Source: Planctomycetota bacterium (GTDB lineage Bacteria; Planctomycetota; SZUA-567; H5-PLA8). Taken from it: a stretch of DNA of 64,000 bases. Below the pieces are notes generated by a model. The model saw only the letters and a list, made by a program, of their open reading frames with translations, did no database searches and was not told where the DNA came from. The DNA lies in NCBI GenBank assembly GCA_027493525.1, contig JAOSKN010000002.1, positions 1,459,326-1,523,325 of the forward strand, read 5' to 3'. Both the position numbers and the translations under genes were made by a program. Shown in pieces: positions 1 through 8,602 of this stretch (positions are counted from its first letter, which is position 1; each line of letters starts with the position of its first letter).

Positions 1-260
1 GGCGCCAGCCGGTCCATCAGCGTTGAAGTTGGAATCCATTCATCCAATTCGAGTTCGGCGACTTCGTCGAGGGAAGCGATCCCGACCTCGAGGGCCAGCG
101 GAAAGACGATGCGGGGCCGGGGATTGAACCCCTCGGTCAGCCGCACCGGCAAGTCGGCCCTACGTACCGCGCGCTGGAAGGCGCGCATCAGGTCGTGGTG
201 TGAAATGAAGCGGACCGCCTCGCTCTTTTCGAAGCGGATCTCGACCTTTTGCCGGATCAT
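1..260 (-). CDS. DUF2344 (TIGR03936-type) protein, N-terminal part only
   Basis: The reverse strand from 260 reads MIRQKVEIRFEKSEAVRFIS, then HHDLMRAFQRAVRRADLPV and later EGFNPRPR. The 'phenylalanine-x-SH-DLMRAF-RA-RRA-LP' and 'EGFNPRPR' pattern is typical of the DUF2344/TIGR03936 family. Members are often linked or fused to a B12-binding-type radical SAM protein, and their substrate is not settled. About 86 residues are visible; the gene runs off the window edge. The ATG at 260 is preferred, although a GTG lies in frame about 24 bases upstream. It sits 126 bp downstream of pilQ on the same strand and could be co-transcribed with it. No function in piliation is implied. Confidence 0.72.
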   Translation of the reverse strand, partial: MIRQKVEIRFEKSEAVRFISHHDLMRAFQRAVRRADLPVRLTEGFNPRPRIVFPLALEVGIASLDEVAELELDEWIPTSTLMDRLA

Positions 261-386
261 GTTCGCGCTCGAGGCGTTCGGCACGCCGGAGAAGGGGCGG
301 CCAAGCAGGCGCGGAGATCGCGGTGTCCCGAAACTTGCGCGGGCCCGGGAACGCCCCGGGCCTCCCTGCAACCCATGAGCCGGCGC

Positions 387-2336
387 TTACAGCTTGCCGG
401 CTTCGCCGTTCTCCTCCTCGCCCAGCGGAGCGAACGACTTGGTCATCTTGCTGCGCAGCCGTTCAAGCTGCGACTTGAAATCTTCCTGGCGTTCGAGGTC
501 CACGATGGTCGGCGTGACGAAGATCATGAGGCTGTCGCCGCTGACGCCGCGCGCGCGGTGCTTGAAGAGCCGGCCGATGATCGGGATCTCGCCCAGGCCC
601 GGGACCTTGGTCTCGGAGCGGTTGTCCTGGTCGGTGCGCAGCCCGCCGATTACGCCCGTCTCGCCGTTGCGCAGCAGCATCTTGGTGACCACGATGCGCT
701 GGACGGTGTCGGGCAGCACGAGCTGTTCGCCGCTGGGGCCGGTGATCGTCTTGGGCCGGCCGCCGTCGTCGAGAAGCAGATCTTCGGTCTTGGGAATGAC
801 CGTCATCAGGATGTTGTTCTCGGGCCCGGTCACGTGCGGGATGATCAGGAGCTGGATGCCCAGCTTGATCGGCGAGCCGTTGGCTTCGCGGAAGCCGGAG
901 ACGTTCCCGCCGCCTTCGGTGTTGGCCACGAACGACTCGGCGTAACGGAAGAGCGTGCCGACCTGGATGGTGGCCTCTTCATTGTCCAGCGTCATCAACT
1001 GCGGGGCCTGAACCACGCGCCCGCTGGTCTTCGACTTGACCGCCTCGAAGAAGGCGCTGGTCGTGCCGAAGCCCATCGAGCCCAGCACGATCGAGCCGAG
1101 GTTCGAGACGGTGTAACCCGCGTTGCCGGCCACAGAGTCGCCGCCCGTGCCGACCGATTTGCGCAGCGTGAAGATGTCGTTGATCGCGACCGTGTTGCCG
1201 GTGGACTGGTCCACCACGTTGCGCGCGCCCTGGCCGATGGTCAGGTCGCCCAGCAGCGAGCGGGTCAGGCCCTTGGTCACGTCGAAGGGGAAGGCCGAAG
1301 GCCAGGACGAGAGCGGCGAGACCTGGAATTGCAGGCCCGAGGACCATTGCACGCCCAGGCGCTCCTGGTCGTCGTCGTTCAGCGCCACGATCTTGACCGC
1401 GACATGGATCTGCTTGGGCGCCACGTCGAGCTTGCGGATCACCTGCTCCATCGAGTCCAGGCTGGTGGAGGTATCTTGCACCACCAGCGCGTTCTGGCGC
1501 TTCACGAAGGAGAGCTTGCCGTCGCCGGTCTTCATCGAGCCCAGCAGGTCGATCAGCGTGCTGCCGTACTGCCGGGTGCTCTCTTCGCCGCCCTCGCGCC
1601 GCGCGAACTCGGTCGCCAGCGTCGCGGTGTACTTCGCGCCTTCCGGGGTCATGTAGGCCAGGAAGAAGATGCGGTTTTCGAGCTGCGACTTGAGTTTGTC
1701 GCGGGTGGTGATGCGGATGGTGTCGTTGGCTTCCTGGACCGTCACGAAGTCCAGGGTCTTCACCACGATCTGCAGCGCGTCCTGCCACGGCACGTTCTCG
1801 ATGCGCATCGAGATCTCGCCGGAGACCTCCGGCCCCACGACGATGTTCGCGTTGGCCTGGATGGCGATGGTGCTGATCACGTCGCGGATGTCGGCGCGGT
1901 TGAAGACCATCGAGACCTTCTCGGGGATCGAGATGGTCACCAGGTTCTGGTTGATCTTCGAGTCGTCGACCTGCAGCGCGTACTTCTTGGCGATGAAGTC
2001 CAGGACCGTCAGGTACGTGACGTTGTCCAGATCCACCGTGACGGGAAGGCGTTCGGCCTCTTCCGTCAGCGCGCGGATGTTTTTCCCGCTGACCGTGCTC
2101 AGGTAGTCCAGGACGACCTTGAGCGGCCGTTCGCGAACGTGCAGGGAGATGAGGCCTTCATTGGCGGCTTGGCCGACTTGGGATTTCTCCGCCCCTTCGC
2201 CAAGGCGCTCCACCTTGATGCTGCGGGGCTGAGTTTCGCTCTCCTCGGCGCGCAATCCCGGCAGGGGTGCGCAGGCGGCGCCAACGAGCAAACACCACGA
2301 AGCAATCCGGCTTCGACGTACGACTGGTGCGTTCAA
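387..2336 (-). CDS. pilQ: Type IV pilus secretin PilQ
   Basis: PilQ forms the outer-membrane pore through which a type IV pilus is extruded. The 649-residue protein starts with a signal peptide. Residues about 60-150 are an STN-like/N0 domain, followed by an N1 (KH-type) domain, and the C-terminal third is the secretin beta-barrel with the signature VPGLGEIPIIGRLF near the end. It is the last gene of pilMNOPQ in standard order, 220 bp after pilP. The start is a TTG preceded by a strong GGAGG, which explains why no ATG is used. Length is normal for PilQ without AMIN domains. Identification of the family is very firm; assignment to pilus rather than type II secretion rests on the pilM-P neighbours. 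Confidence 0.93.
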   Translation of the reverse strand: MNAPVVRRSRIASWCLLVGAACAPLPGLRAEESETQPRSIKVERLGEGAEKSQVGQAANEGLISLHVRERPLKVVLDYLSTVSGKNIRALTEEAERLPVTVDLDNVTYLTVLDFIAKKYALQVDDSKINQNLVTISIPEKVSMVFNRADIRDVISTIAIQANANIVVGPEVSGEISMRIENVPWQDALQIVVKTLDFVTVQEANDTIRITTRDKLKSQLENRIFFLAYMTPEGAKYTATLATEFARREGGEESTRQYGSTLIDLLGSMKTGDGKLSFVKRQNALVVQDTSTSLDSMEQVIRKLDVAPKQIHVAVKIVALNDDDQERLGVQWSSGLQFQVSPLSSWPSAFPFDVTKGLTRSLLGDLTIGQGARNVVDQSTGNTVAINDIFTLRKSVGTGGDSVAGNAGYTVSNLGSIVLGSMGFGTTSAFFEAVKSKTSGRVVQAPQLMTLDNEEATIQVGTLFRYAESFVANTEGGGNVSGFREANGSPIKLGIQLLIIPHVTGPENNILMTVIPKTEDLLLDDGGRPKTITGPSGEQLVLPDTVQRIVVTKMLLRNGETGVIGGLRTDQDNRSETKVPGLGEIPIIGRLFKHRARGVSGDSLMIFVTPTIVDLERQEDFKSQLERLRSKMTKSFAPLGEEENGEAGKL

Positions 2337-2556
2337 AACCCCCTCCTCCTTGTTGCTACCGAGAGTGGGCCGGTCCGAGCGTCAAATAGCCCGTTCGGAC
2401 CCCTGGGCGCCCCCGACCCAGGCGCAGCGCAGGACCGGTCACACGGTCCTGTATCGTCTGCTCAACCTCAAGCAGTGACTTATGTTGACGGCCCGAAACT
2501 TATAACATGCTTTCGGCCGTTGTCACCTGTCTATCTCGCCCTTCGCGGTCCAGGGC

Positions 2557-3220
2557 TCACTGGGCAACCAGGAGCTTCATCCGGAACCCGCGAAATCTTA
2601 CAACCACTTGACCTGGAAGGATTTGATCCACGATGACGGCCGTGGTGTCGCCCCCGGTATCGACGAGGTCGCCGCGCCCCACCACATGGCTGTTCACGAT
2701 GGCGCGGGAATTTCTATCCTTGGCTACCACGCCGGTTACGGTGATGTTCAGGTTGCGGAAGGCGATCTCGGCTTCCTCGCGGTTGAAAGATCCGTTCCGA
2801 GGCCAAGCGCAGCCGGAAGAGCCGCTCCTGTAAGTCCTGGAGGTCGGGCAGCTCGCTCAGCGGCACCTTGGCTTTGTTGATCGCTTCCAAGCCTTGGTCG
2901 GCGAGGGCCATCGCGTTGCGGGAGTCGGAGTTCATGAAGGCCTGTTCGGCCAGCGTATAGCTCTTGCGGGCCGATTCGCGGATCTTGTCGATGACGGGCT
3001 GATCGGTGATCACGCCGGGCGTGGGGCCGGTGGGAGGCTTCACGACGGTATCGACCTTGACGAAGGTGAACGGGTCGCGGCGGCCCTTGTCTTCGTACTT
3101 CCAGACCTCCTCGCGCGCCTCGGTGGCGACGGGCGTTTCCTGCGCGCGGGCGGCCGCGCCGGCCGCCAGCAAGGCCAGGACCAAGGGCCAGGCGGCTTGA
3201 AGCTTGCGCAATCCACTCAT
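2557..3220 (-). CDS. pilP: PilP-like pilus assembly protein, split by a frameshift
   Basis: By position between pilO and pilQ this is PilP, the inner-membrane/periplasmic protein that links PilNO to PilQ. A signal-peptide-like start (residues 1-26) precedes a 'RRDPFTFVKV' segment, as in PilP proteins. The first frame breaks off near base 2787. Skipping one base at TTTC restores a natural ending, INREEAEIAFRNLNITVTG followed by VVAKDRNSRAIVNSHVVGRG and a stop at 2557-2559. That tail is the beta-rich PilP C-terminal domain. Without the shift the product would end as a nonsense tail at 2714. The start is supported by AGGAG seven bases upstream of ATG 3220. The break is either a sequencing error or a real lesion. 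Confidence 0.75.
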
Positions 3221-3256
3221 GACGTGCTCCTGCTCGAGGCAGTCCGCGGCCCGCGC

Positions 3257-3841
3257 CTACGGTCCCTGGGTGGGGACGTAGTAGTAGGCTACGATGTTGA
3301 AGCTCCACGTGTGCTTCGCGCCGGTGATGTTCATGCCGCCGTTGGCCGAATTGATGGCGAGGTTCTCGATGGCGATGAAGCGCGGGTAGCTTTCCTCGAA
3401 GTAGTTGACCAGTTCGACCATGGATTTGAAATCGCCCACGTAGCTGGTGCCGTAGACGTCGCGCTTGAAGTTCTGCGGGTTGAGCCCCTGGACGGGCACG
3501 TCGTAGCGGGGCGTGTAGCTGGTGTAGCGGACGCCGCGCTGTTCGCAGATCTGGGTGAAGTCGGTGAAGAAGCGGTCGCGCTCGGGCGTGGGCGGAAGGA
3601 CGCTCTCCAGCTTCTTCTTGCGGTCGCTGAGCTTGTCGAGCTGCTTCTGGAGGTCGGGGAGCTTGTCGGCCTCGGCCTTGAGCCCCTTGACGACGTTGGT
3701 CAGGTTGTTCTTCTCGGCGTCTTTCTTTTTCCAGTCTTCGCGGGCTTTGTAGACAAAGCCCCAGACGCCGAGATTGACCAATACCGTGACGCCCACCGTG
3801 ACCAGGAGGCGCGTGCGTTCGGACCAGTCGGACATGGCCAT
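3257..3841 (-). CDS. pilO: PilO-like inner-membrane pilus assembly protein
   Basis: PilO pairs with PilN in the inner-membrane alignment complex of the type IV pilus. The 194-residue protein has a short cytoplasmic start, one transmembrane helix (about residues 11-31), a charged coiled coil (about 35-85, rich in K, E and D), and a compact C-terminal domain containing 'MVELVNYFEESYPRFIAIENL', the characteristic PilO ferredoxin-like fold region. AAGGA lies eight bases before ATG 3841. It follows pilN by 16 bp and precedes pilP by 36 bp, so the genes form one operon. Length and layout match the family. Confidence 0.88.
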   Translation of the reverse strand: MAMSDWSERTRLLVTVGVTVLVNLGVWGFVYKAREDWKKKDAEKNNLTNVVKGLKAEADKLPDLQKQLDKLSDRKKKLESVLPPTPERDRFFTDFTQICEQRGVRYTSYTPRYDVPVQGLNPQNFKRDVYGTSYVGDFKSMVELVNYFEESYPRFIAIENLAINSANGGMNITGAKHTWSFNIVAYYYVPTQGP

Positions 3842-3857
3842 GCGTGCGATCCTTACG

Positions 3858-4625
3858 CTACTGCTGCAACGGCGGCAGGAGCGAGAAGCCCATCGTGAAT
3901 CCGAAATCCAGGCCGCGCGGCGGAACGCGCACGTTTTCGACGGCCACGGCCAGGCCGGGCATGGGAATCGGATTGAAGCGAGTCGCGATCGGCTCGCGGA
4001 ACTTCAGCTTCAGGAACTTCGTGTAGCCCGGCGGCAGCGGGCGATCCAGGACCAGGCCTTCCGGGGACGGCGGCGGCGGGGGCGGCGGCTCGGTCGGCTG
4101 CGGCGCCTCCTCGGGGACCTCGAAGATCTTCTTCAGCGAGTTGTAAAGTTCGCGGTGCTTGTTCGCGCAGTCCTGGTCGGTCTCCCCGGCCGTGAAGCCG
4201 TCGAAGTTCATGCGCATGCGCGCCCCTTCGGGCGTGGTGGCGAAGGCCGGCGCGGCATCGGGCGAGAAGTTCAGGAACTTGATGGTCACTTGGTCGGGGA
4301 TGGCGCGGGAGAAGCGATCCAGCAGCCGGGCCCAGAGCACGCGGCTGTTCTTGAGGTTCTCCAGGCCCGCGACCTTGTTCTGGACGGTGGCGATCTCGCC
4401 CTGGACCTTCTGGACCTTGTTTACGGTTTCCTGCAGCGTGGCCTGATCGCGCTTGAGTTGGTCGATGGCCTGCGTGGTCCTGGGGATCTCGACGAGGTAG
4501 TAGTTCGCGGCGAAGACGCCGCCGATGACGGCCAGCACCACGCCCACGATGATGGACATCAACCGGGGCAGCGGCGTGCCTTCCGATTGCCGCATTTCCG
4601 GCGGGAGTAGGTTGATTTCAATCAT
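3858..4625 (-). CDS. pilN: PilN-like pilus assembly protein
   Basis: The protein starts MIEINLLPPEMR, the PilN hallmark in which the conserved INLLP peptide binds PilM in the cytoplasm. A transmembrane helix follows at about residues 22-42, then a coiled coil (about 50-95) and a periplasmic domain. At 255 residues it is longer than typical PilN (about 180-210). The extra length includes a poly-proline stretch around residues 180-190 and a C-terminal extension of about 70 residues. It starts 21 bp after pilM. The family call is firm; the meaning of the extension is unknown. Confidence 0.88.
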   Translation of the reverse strand: MIEINLLPPEMRQSEGTPLPRLMSIIVGVVLAVIGGVFAANYYLVEIPRTTQAIDQLKRDQATLQETVNKVQKVQGEIATVQNKVAGLENLKNSRVLWARLLDRFSRAIPDQVTIKFLNFSPDAAPAFATTPEGARMRMNFDGFTAGETDQDCANKHRELYNSLKKIFEVPEEAPQPTEPPPPPPPSPEGLVLDRPLPPGYTKFLKLKFREPIATRFNPIPMPGLAVAVENVRVPPRGLDFGFTMGFSLLPPLQQ

Positions 4626-4646
4626 GTCGCGCTACCGCCATCCCCA

Positions 4647-5666
4647 TCACACGCTGCGGATCCGGCTGGCCAGTCCCATGGCCACGGCCAAGCCCGAATT
4701 GGAACCGCCCAGGCCCGCCAGCTCCTGGCGCCCCATCAGCAGCCCTTCCGTCGGATCCCAGAGCCGCGCGGGCAGCCCGAAAACCTGGGTCAACATCGTG
4801 TCCACGCCCGGGAAACTCGCCGTACCCCCGGAGAGGTAGACTTCCTTCACCGTCTGGTCGTACTGGTTCTCGAAGTAATCGAAGGAGAGCCGGATCTCGC
4901 TGCCGATGTCCTCCAGAACGGGCAGCATCGCGTCCTGCATCGATTCCAGCGCGCCGCCCGGATCGAGCTTCATCTTCTCCACGTCGCGCGGATCCTCGCC
5001 GAAGCGCTTCGCCACGGCCTCGGTCAGGTCGTTCCCGGCGACGTAGATCTCGCGCTGGAAGCAACTCGTGTTGCCGCGCATGATGTTGATGTTGGTCTTG
5101 CTCGCCCCGATGTCGACCAGCGTCCGCACTTCCTGGTCGTCGATGCCCAGCGCCAGATTGCGCAGCTCGAAGGCGTTGCCCAGCGCGAAGACGTCCACGT
5201 CCACCGCGAGGGGATGCAGGCCGACCGACTGCAAGAGCGCCACGTGCTCCTCGATCAGGCTGCGCTTGGCCGCGACCAGCAATACCCGCATCTGCCCTTC
5301 GTCGCTGCCCTGGTCGCCCAGCGGCTGCGCGTCGAGTTGCACCTCCGAGACGTCGAAGGGAATGTACTTGTCCGCTTCGTACTCGACGGCCTGCTTCAGC
5401 TCCGACTGCGCCATCTTGACCATCGGAACCTGGCGGATGATCACGGAGCGCCCGGAGACGGCCGAGACGCAGCGGCGCGTGCGAATGCCCGCTTCGCGCA
5501 GCGCTTCCTGAATCGCCGCGCCGACGGCCTCGGGCGTCTCGATCGTCGCCGTGCCCATCGCGGTGATGGAGAGGCTCTGGCCGGATCTCGACAACTCCAC
5601 GGCCTTCACCGAGGAGGAACCGATATCCAACCCAACAACGCTCTTACGACGCGAAAACAGGGCCAC
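4647..5666 (-). CDS. pilM: PilM, actin-like pilus assembly ATPase
   Basis: PilM is a cytoplasmic actin/FtsA-fold protein that binds the N-terminal tail of PilN. The phosphate-1 motif VGLDIGSSSVKAVEL is at residues 11-25, and the second nucleotide-binding segment LVDIGASKTNINIM is in the middle. Its length of 339 residues is normal. The start codon is GTG at 5666 with AGGAG nine bases upstream. It heads the pilMNOPQ operon. Residues about 160-275 are nearly identical to those of the longer PilM paralogue at 6667-8349, also at the DNA level, suggesting recent duplication or gene conversion. Confidence 0.92.
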   Translation of the reverse strand: MALFSRRKSVVGLDIGSSSVKAVELSRSGQSLSITAMGTATIETPEAVGAAIQEALREAGIRTRRCVSAVSGRSVIIRQVPMVKMAQSELKQAVEYEADKYIPFDVSEVQLDAQPLGDQGSDEGQMRVLLVAAKRSLIEEHVALLQSVGLHPLAVDVDVFALGNAFELRNLALGIDDQEVRTLVDIGASKTNINIMRGNTSCFQREIYVAGNDLTEAVAKRFGEDPRDVEKMKLDPGGALESMQDAMLPVLEDIGSEIRLSFDYFENQYDQTVKEVYLSGGTASFPGVDTMLTQVFGLPARLWDPTEGLLMGRQELAGLGGSNSGLAVAMGLASRIRSV

Positions 5667-5704
5667 GCGCGCCTGCTCCTGATCCGACTCAAGAATATGC
5701 CCGA

Positions 5705-5739
5705 AAAGACCTTAAAGGGATAACGACCCTAAGGTCTTT
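5705..5739. promoter_or_regulatory. Inverted repeat in the pilM leader
   Basis: AAAGACCTTA (5705-5714) and TAAGGTCTTT (5730-5739) form a perfect 10-bp inverted repeat with an inner GGG/CCC pairing. It lies about 40 bp upstream of the pilM start codon and about 230 bp downstream of the pilin stop. On the minus strand the second arm is followed by a short T run, so it could be an attenuator or weak terminator after the pilin gene, or an operator for pilM. The rest of the 301-bp gap (5667-5967) shows no coding signal. Confidence 0.45.
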
Positions 5740-5967
5740 AGTCAAGCCTCAAAACTTGCAGAGGGATCCCCCCTCGTGCAACGCTTCTCCTTCGCCATCG
5801 GCTGGGTGGAGATTATAGTTGAGCACGATCCTCCATGAAAGAAGGAAGAACCGGATTACGCCACGGCAAACAAAAGCCTAATCGGTTCGCCGTTCACATG
5901 CACCAAGGCGAATGGCCGCCACGTATGGGTGATGAATGGAGGAGCAGGCGATTCCCGGAATCGCGGC

Positions 5968-6540
5968 CTATTCGGTGACGATGTAGCCGAACTTTTCCGG
6001 ATTGGGGTGCATGGACGGGGTCATGTCGTTCGTGCCGGTGTTCTTCTGGAAGACCACGCCTCGGTTATCCATGTAATAGCAGTTCACCCCCGTCAGATTG
6101 TACTGAGCCGGCGCCGCGAAGATGGCGTAGCGAACCGTGTTGTCCAGGTTCTCCGAGGTCGTGCCGTCCGAGAGCGCGATCACGTCGTTATAAAAATAGC
6201 CCTGGAAAGGCGCCGGGTCGCCCAGCGAACCCGTGTAGGCGATGTTCGCCCGGGCGAGGTTGGGTTCGATCAACTTGTCCGCCTCGTACATGAAATAATA
6301 CCGCGGCGCGTACTCGTTCTGGCCGCGCTTGTCGCTGATGCCCGCGATGTCGAACTGCACGTCCTGCCGGCGGAAAATCTCCTGGTTCTCCGCGATCGCC
6401 TTCAACCCGGCGATCGCCGAGACCTCGTTCGCCGTCATGCGCGCCCGCAGCAGGTTGGGAATCGCTATGGTCGCGATGATCGAGATCAAGGTGATGACGA
6501 TCATCAATTCGATCAAGGTGAAACCGGCGACGCGCTTCAT
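5968..6540 (-). CDS. Type IV pilin / pseudopilin
   Basis: The protein begins MKRVAGFTLIELMIVITLIS, a textbook type III (prepilin) signal: a short basic leader, cleavage after G6, then the hydrophobic helix with E5 of the mature protein. A globular domain of about 160 residues follows, rich in aromatic residues and ending in a single pair of cysteine-containing loops. ATG 6540 is chosen because GGGGGG sits seven bases upstream and gives the canonical leader length; a TTG six bases earlier is also open. It lies between the two pilM genes on the same strand. It may be the major pilin or a minor pilin; no prepilin peptidase is in the window. Confidence 0.9.
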   Translation of the reverse strand: MKRVAGFTLIELMIVITLISIIATIAIPNLLRARMTANEVSAIAGLKAIAENQEIFRRQDVQFDIAGISDKRGQNEYAPRYYFMYEADKLIEPNLARANIAYTGSLGDPAPFQGYFYNDVIALSDGTTSENLDNTVRYAIFAAPAQYNLTGVNCYYMDNRGVVFQKNTGTNDMTPSMHPNPEKFGYIVTE

Positions 6541-6585
6541 CGACAAGCCCCCCGGAGAACGGGTGCCATAAAAACCACCTTAATC

Positions 6586-6614
6586 CTTATAACCCATCCC
6601 ATGTCGCAAGGCAA
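6586..6614 (-). promoter_or_regulatory. Candidate sigma70-type promoter of the pilin gene
   Basis: Reading the minus strand, TTGCCT (6614-6609) and TATAAG (6591-6586) are separated by 17 bp, a good -35/-10 pair in a locally AT-rich stretch. The predicted transcript would start near 6579 and leave a leader of about 39 bases before the pilin ATG. Promoter consensus in this lineage is not known. Confidence 0.35.
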
Positions 6615-6666
6615 GACCCAAGGTGCATGATTAAAGCTTGTCCTAATATTTAGCTAAAATATGAGG

Positions 6667-8349
6667 CTAATCGTACGCTGAGGCCGCCTGACCGCTCCGG
6701 TAGCGCGGCGAGGCGCCTTGCATGAGCTTGGTCAGCATGACCGCGATCATGATCATGGCCGTGGCGCAGGACAGCAGCCAGTGCGTGAAGATGAAGACGA
6801 CTCCGGTGATGTCGTCGGAGTCGAGGGACGCCTTGGGCCGGTTGCGGAATTGCAGGTTGCGCATGTCCGGCGGGAGGTCCGAGAAGTTGATGTTGCTGGT
6901 GGGCGCCGGATCGGTGGCCTTCGGCGTGGTGCGCTGAATAATCGTCTGGCCTTGGGTATGGCGCAGCCCCAGCAAGGCGCCGCAGGCGATGACCGTGGCC
7001 AGGAAGCATGCGCCCACCACCGCGCCGCGGCCGGCATAGGGCCGCACCGACTTGATGCCCTGCCAGAGGCCCAGGCCTCCGACCGCGCCGATCAACGCGC
7101 CCTCGCAGATGACCCACCAGTGCGCGTAGCCGCTGGTGTTGGCGAAGGCGCAGGCGGCGGCGGCGAGGGTGGCGCCCGCGACGCCAAGGCCGATGCCCTT
7201 CCCCCAATGCTTGCTGTTCTCGGCGGGCGAGAGCGCCTCGGGGAGCGGGATGGCGGTGGTGGCCGTGCCCGTCCGGCCGGGCGCGGGCGCGGCGCCGGGC
7301 GCCGCCGAGGGCTGAATGGACCGCGTCGTCAGGCCCATCGTGCCCAGGATGCGCGCCGCCAGCCCGAGCGAGACGGTCATCTCGGAGTTCGAACTGCTCA
7401 TCGTCGTGCTGTAGTTGGCGACCTCCAAGCCTTCCAGCGGATCCCAGAGATGCGTGGGCAGGCTGAAGACCTGGCTGAGCATGGTGTCCATGCCCGGGAA
7501 GAGCACCGAGCCGCCGGAGAGGAAAACTTCCTTCACCGGCTGGTCGTACTGGTTCTCGAAGTAATCGAAGGAGAGCCGGATTTCGCTGCCGATGTCCTCG
7601 AGCACCGGCAGCATCGCGTCCTGCATCGATTCCAGCGCGCCGCCCGGATCGACCTTCATCTTCTCCACGTCGCGCGGATCCTCGCCGAAGCGCTTGGCCA
7701 CGGCCTCGGTCAGGTCGTTGCCGGCGACGTAGATCTCGCGCTGAAAGAAACTCATGTTGCCGCGCATGATGTTGATGTTGGTCTTGCTCGCCCCGATGTC
7801 GACCAGCGCGCGGACTTCCTGGTCGTCGATGCCCAGCGAGAGGTTGCGCAGCTCGAAGGCGTTCCCCAGGGCGAAGCAGTCGACGTCGATGATCACCGGC
7901 GCCAGGCCCACCGACTGCAAGAGCGCGATGTGCTCGTCGATCAGCGCCTTCTTCACCGCGACCAGCAGCACCTTCATCTGCCCGGCCGCGTCGGCGCCGT
8001 CTTCCAGCCGCTGCGCGTCGATCGCGACCTCGTTCACGTCGAAGGGAATGTACTTGTCCGCCTCGTACTCGACCGCCTGGCGCAGTTCGTTGTCCGGCAC
8101 CTGGACCATCGGGACCTGGCGGATGATCACCGAGCGCCCGGAGACCGCCGTCACGCAGCGCTTGGACTTGATGCCCGTCTCGCGCAGGAGCTGCTGGACG
8201 GCGTCGGCCACCTCCTCGGGCGACTCGATCGTGGTCGAGCCCATCCCCGTCACGACCAGGCGCTGGCCGGATCGAGTGAGTTCGATGGCCTTCACCGAGG
8301 ACGAGCCGATATCGAGACCGACGATGCTTCGTTGCCTGCCGAGGAGCAC
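6667..8349 (-). CDS. PilM paralogue fused to a C-terminal membrane domain
   Basis: Residues 1-310 are a full PilM with VGLDIGSSSVKAIEL and LVDIGASKTNINIM, closely matching the pilM at 4647-5666. After a linker rich in Ala, Pro and Gly comes an extra region of about 220 residues with four predicted transmembrane helices: around GIGLGVAGATLAAAACAF, WWVICEGALIGAVGGLGLW, AVVGACFLATVIACGALLG, and near the end HWLLSCATAMIMIAVML. Ordinary PilM has no membrane anchor, so this fusion would fix the actin-like domain to the membrane. The start is GTG 8349 with GGAGG upstream. It sits upstream of the pilin gene on the same strand and is divergent from accA. Its role in piliation is inferred. Confidence 0.85.
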   Translation of the reverse strand: MLLGRQRSIVGLDIGSSSVKAIELTRSGQRLVVTGMGSTTIESPEEVADAVQQLLRETGIKSKRCVTAVSGRSVIIRQVPMVQVPDNELRQAVEYEADKYIPFDVNEVAIDAQRLEDGADAAGQMKVLLVAVKKALIDEHIALLQSVGLAPVIIDVDCFALGNAFELRNLSLGIDDQEVRALVDIGASKTNINIMRGNMSFFQREIYVAGNDLTEAVAKRFGEDPRDVEKMKVDPGGALESMQDAMLPVLEDIGSEIRLSFDYFENQYDQPVKEVFLSGGSVLFPGMDTMLSQVFSLPTHLWDPLEGLEVANYSTTMSSSNSEMTVSLGLAARILGTMGLTTRSIQPSAAPGAAPAPGRTGTATTAIPLPEALSPAENSKHWGKGIGLGVAGATLAAAACAFANTSGYAHWWVICEGALIGAVGGLGLWQGIKSVRPYAGRGAVVGACFLATVIACGALLGLRHTQGQTIIQRTTPKATDPAPTSNINFSDLPPDMRNLQFRNRPKASLDSDDITGVVFIFTHWLLSCATAMIMIAVMLTKLMQGASPRYRSGQAASAYD

Positions 8350-8408
8350 GCCGCATCCACCTCCACGTGAACCTTCGCGCGGAACGTCCGAATCCGTATG
8401 CGTGAATT

Positions 8409-8438
8409 ATGACAGGTTTCTTTCTTTTCGGCTGCTAT
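8409..8438 (+). promoter_or_regulatory. Weak candidate promoter for accA
   Basis: ATGACA (8409-8414) and TGCTAT (8433-8438) are 18 bp apart in the AT-rich part of the 253-bp divergent region between the pilM paralogue and accA. The match is modest and the leader would be about 160 bases. Confidence 0.22.
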
Positions 8439-8602
8439 TTTTTCGCCAACAAACTTATGGCCGCGTGAGATGCCGAATTCCTGCACCGTGCGTCGCGATT
8501 TCGACCCCGGGCCGCCGGACCGGCGGTTGGATTGCCCTTGCCTGCGTCGCCGCGTGGCCTTACCTTGGAGCCTTAACTTGTCCTTGCGGACCCGGAATCG
8601 CC

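Noticed and set aside
2778..2800. Programmed +1 frameshift in pilP at TTT-C
   Set aside because: UUU-C can be slippery, but there is no stop, rare codon or stimulator at the site, and two other genes show similar single-base excesses. An indel error is simpler.
6556..6575. Sigma54 promoter (TGGCAC) before the pilin gene
   Set aside because: TGGCAC is present on the minus strand but no TGC follows at the needed distance, and it lies too close to the start codon.
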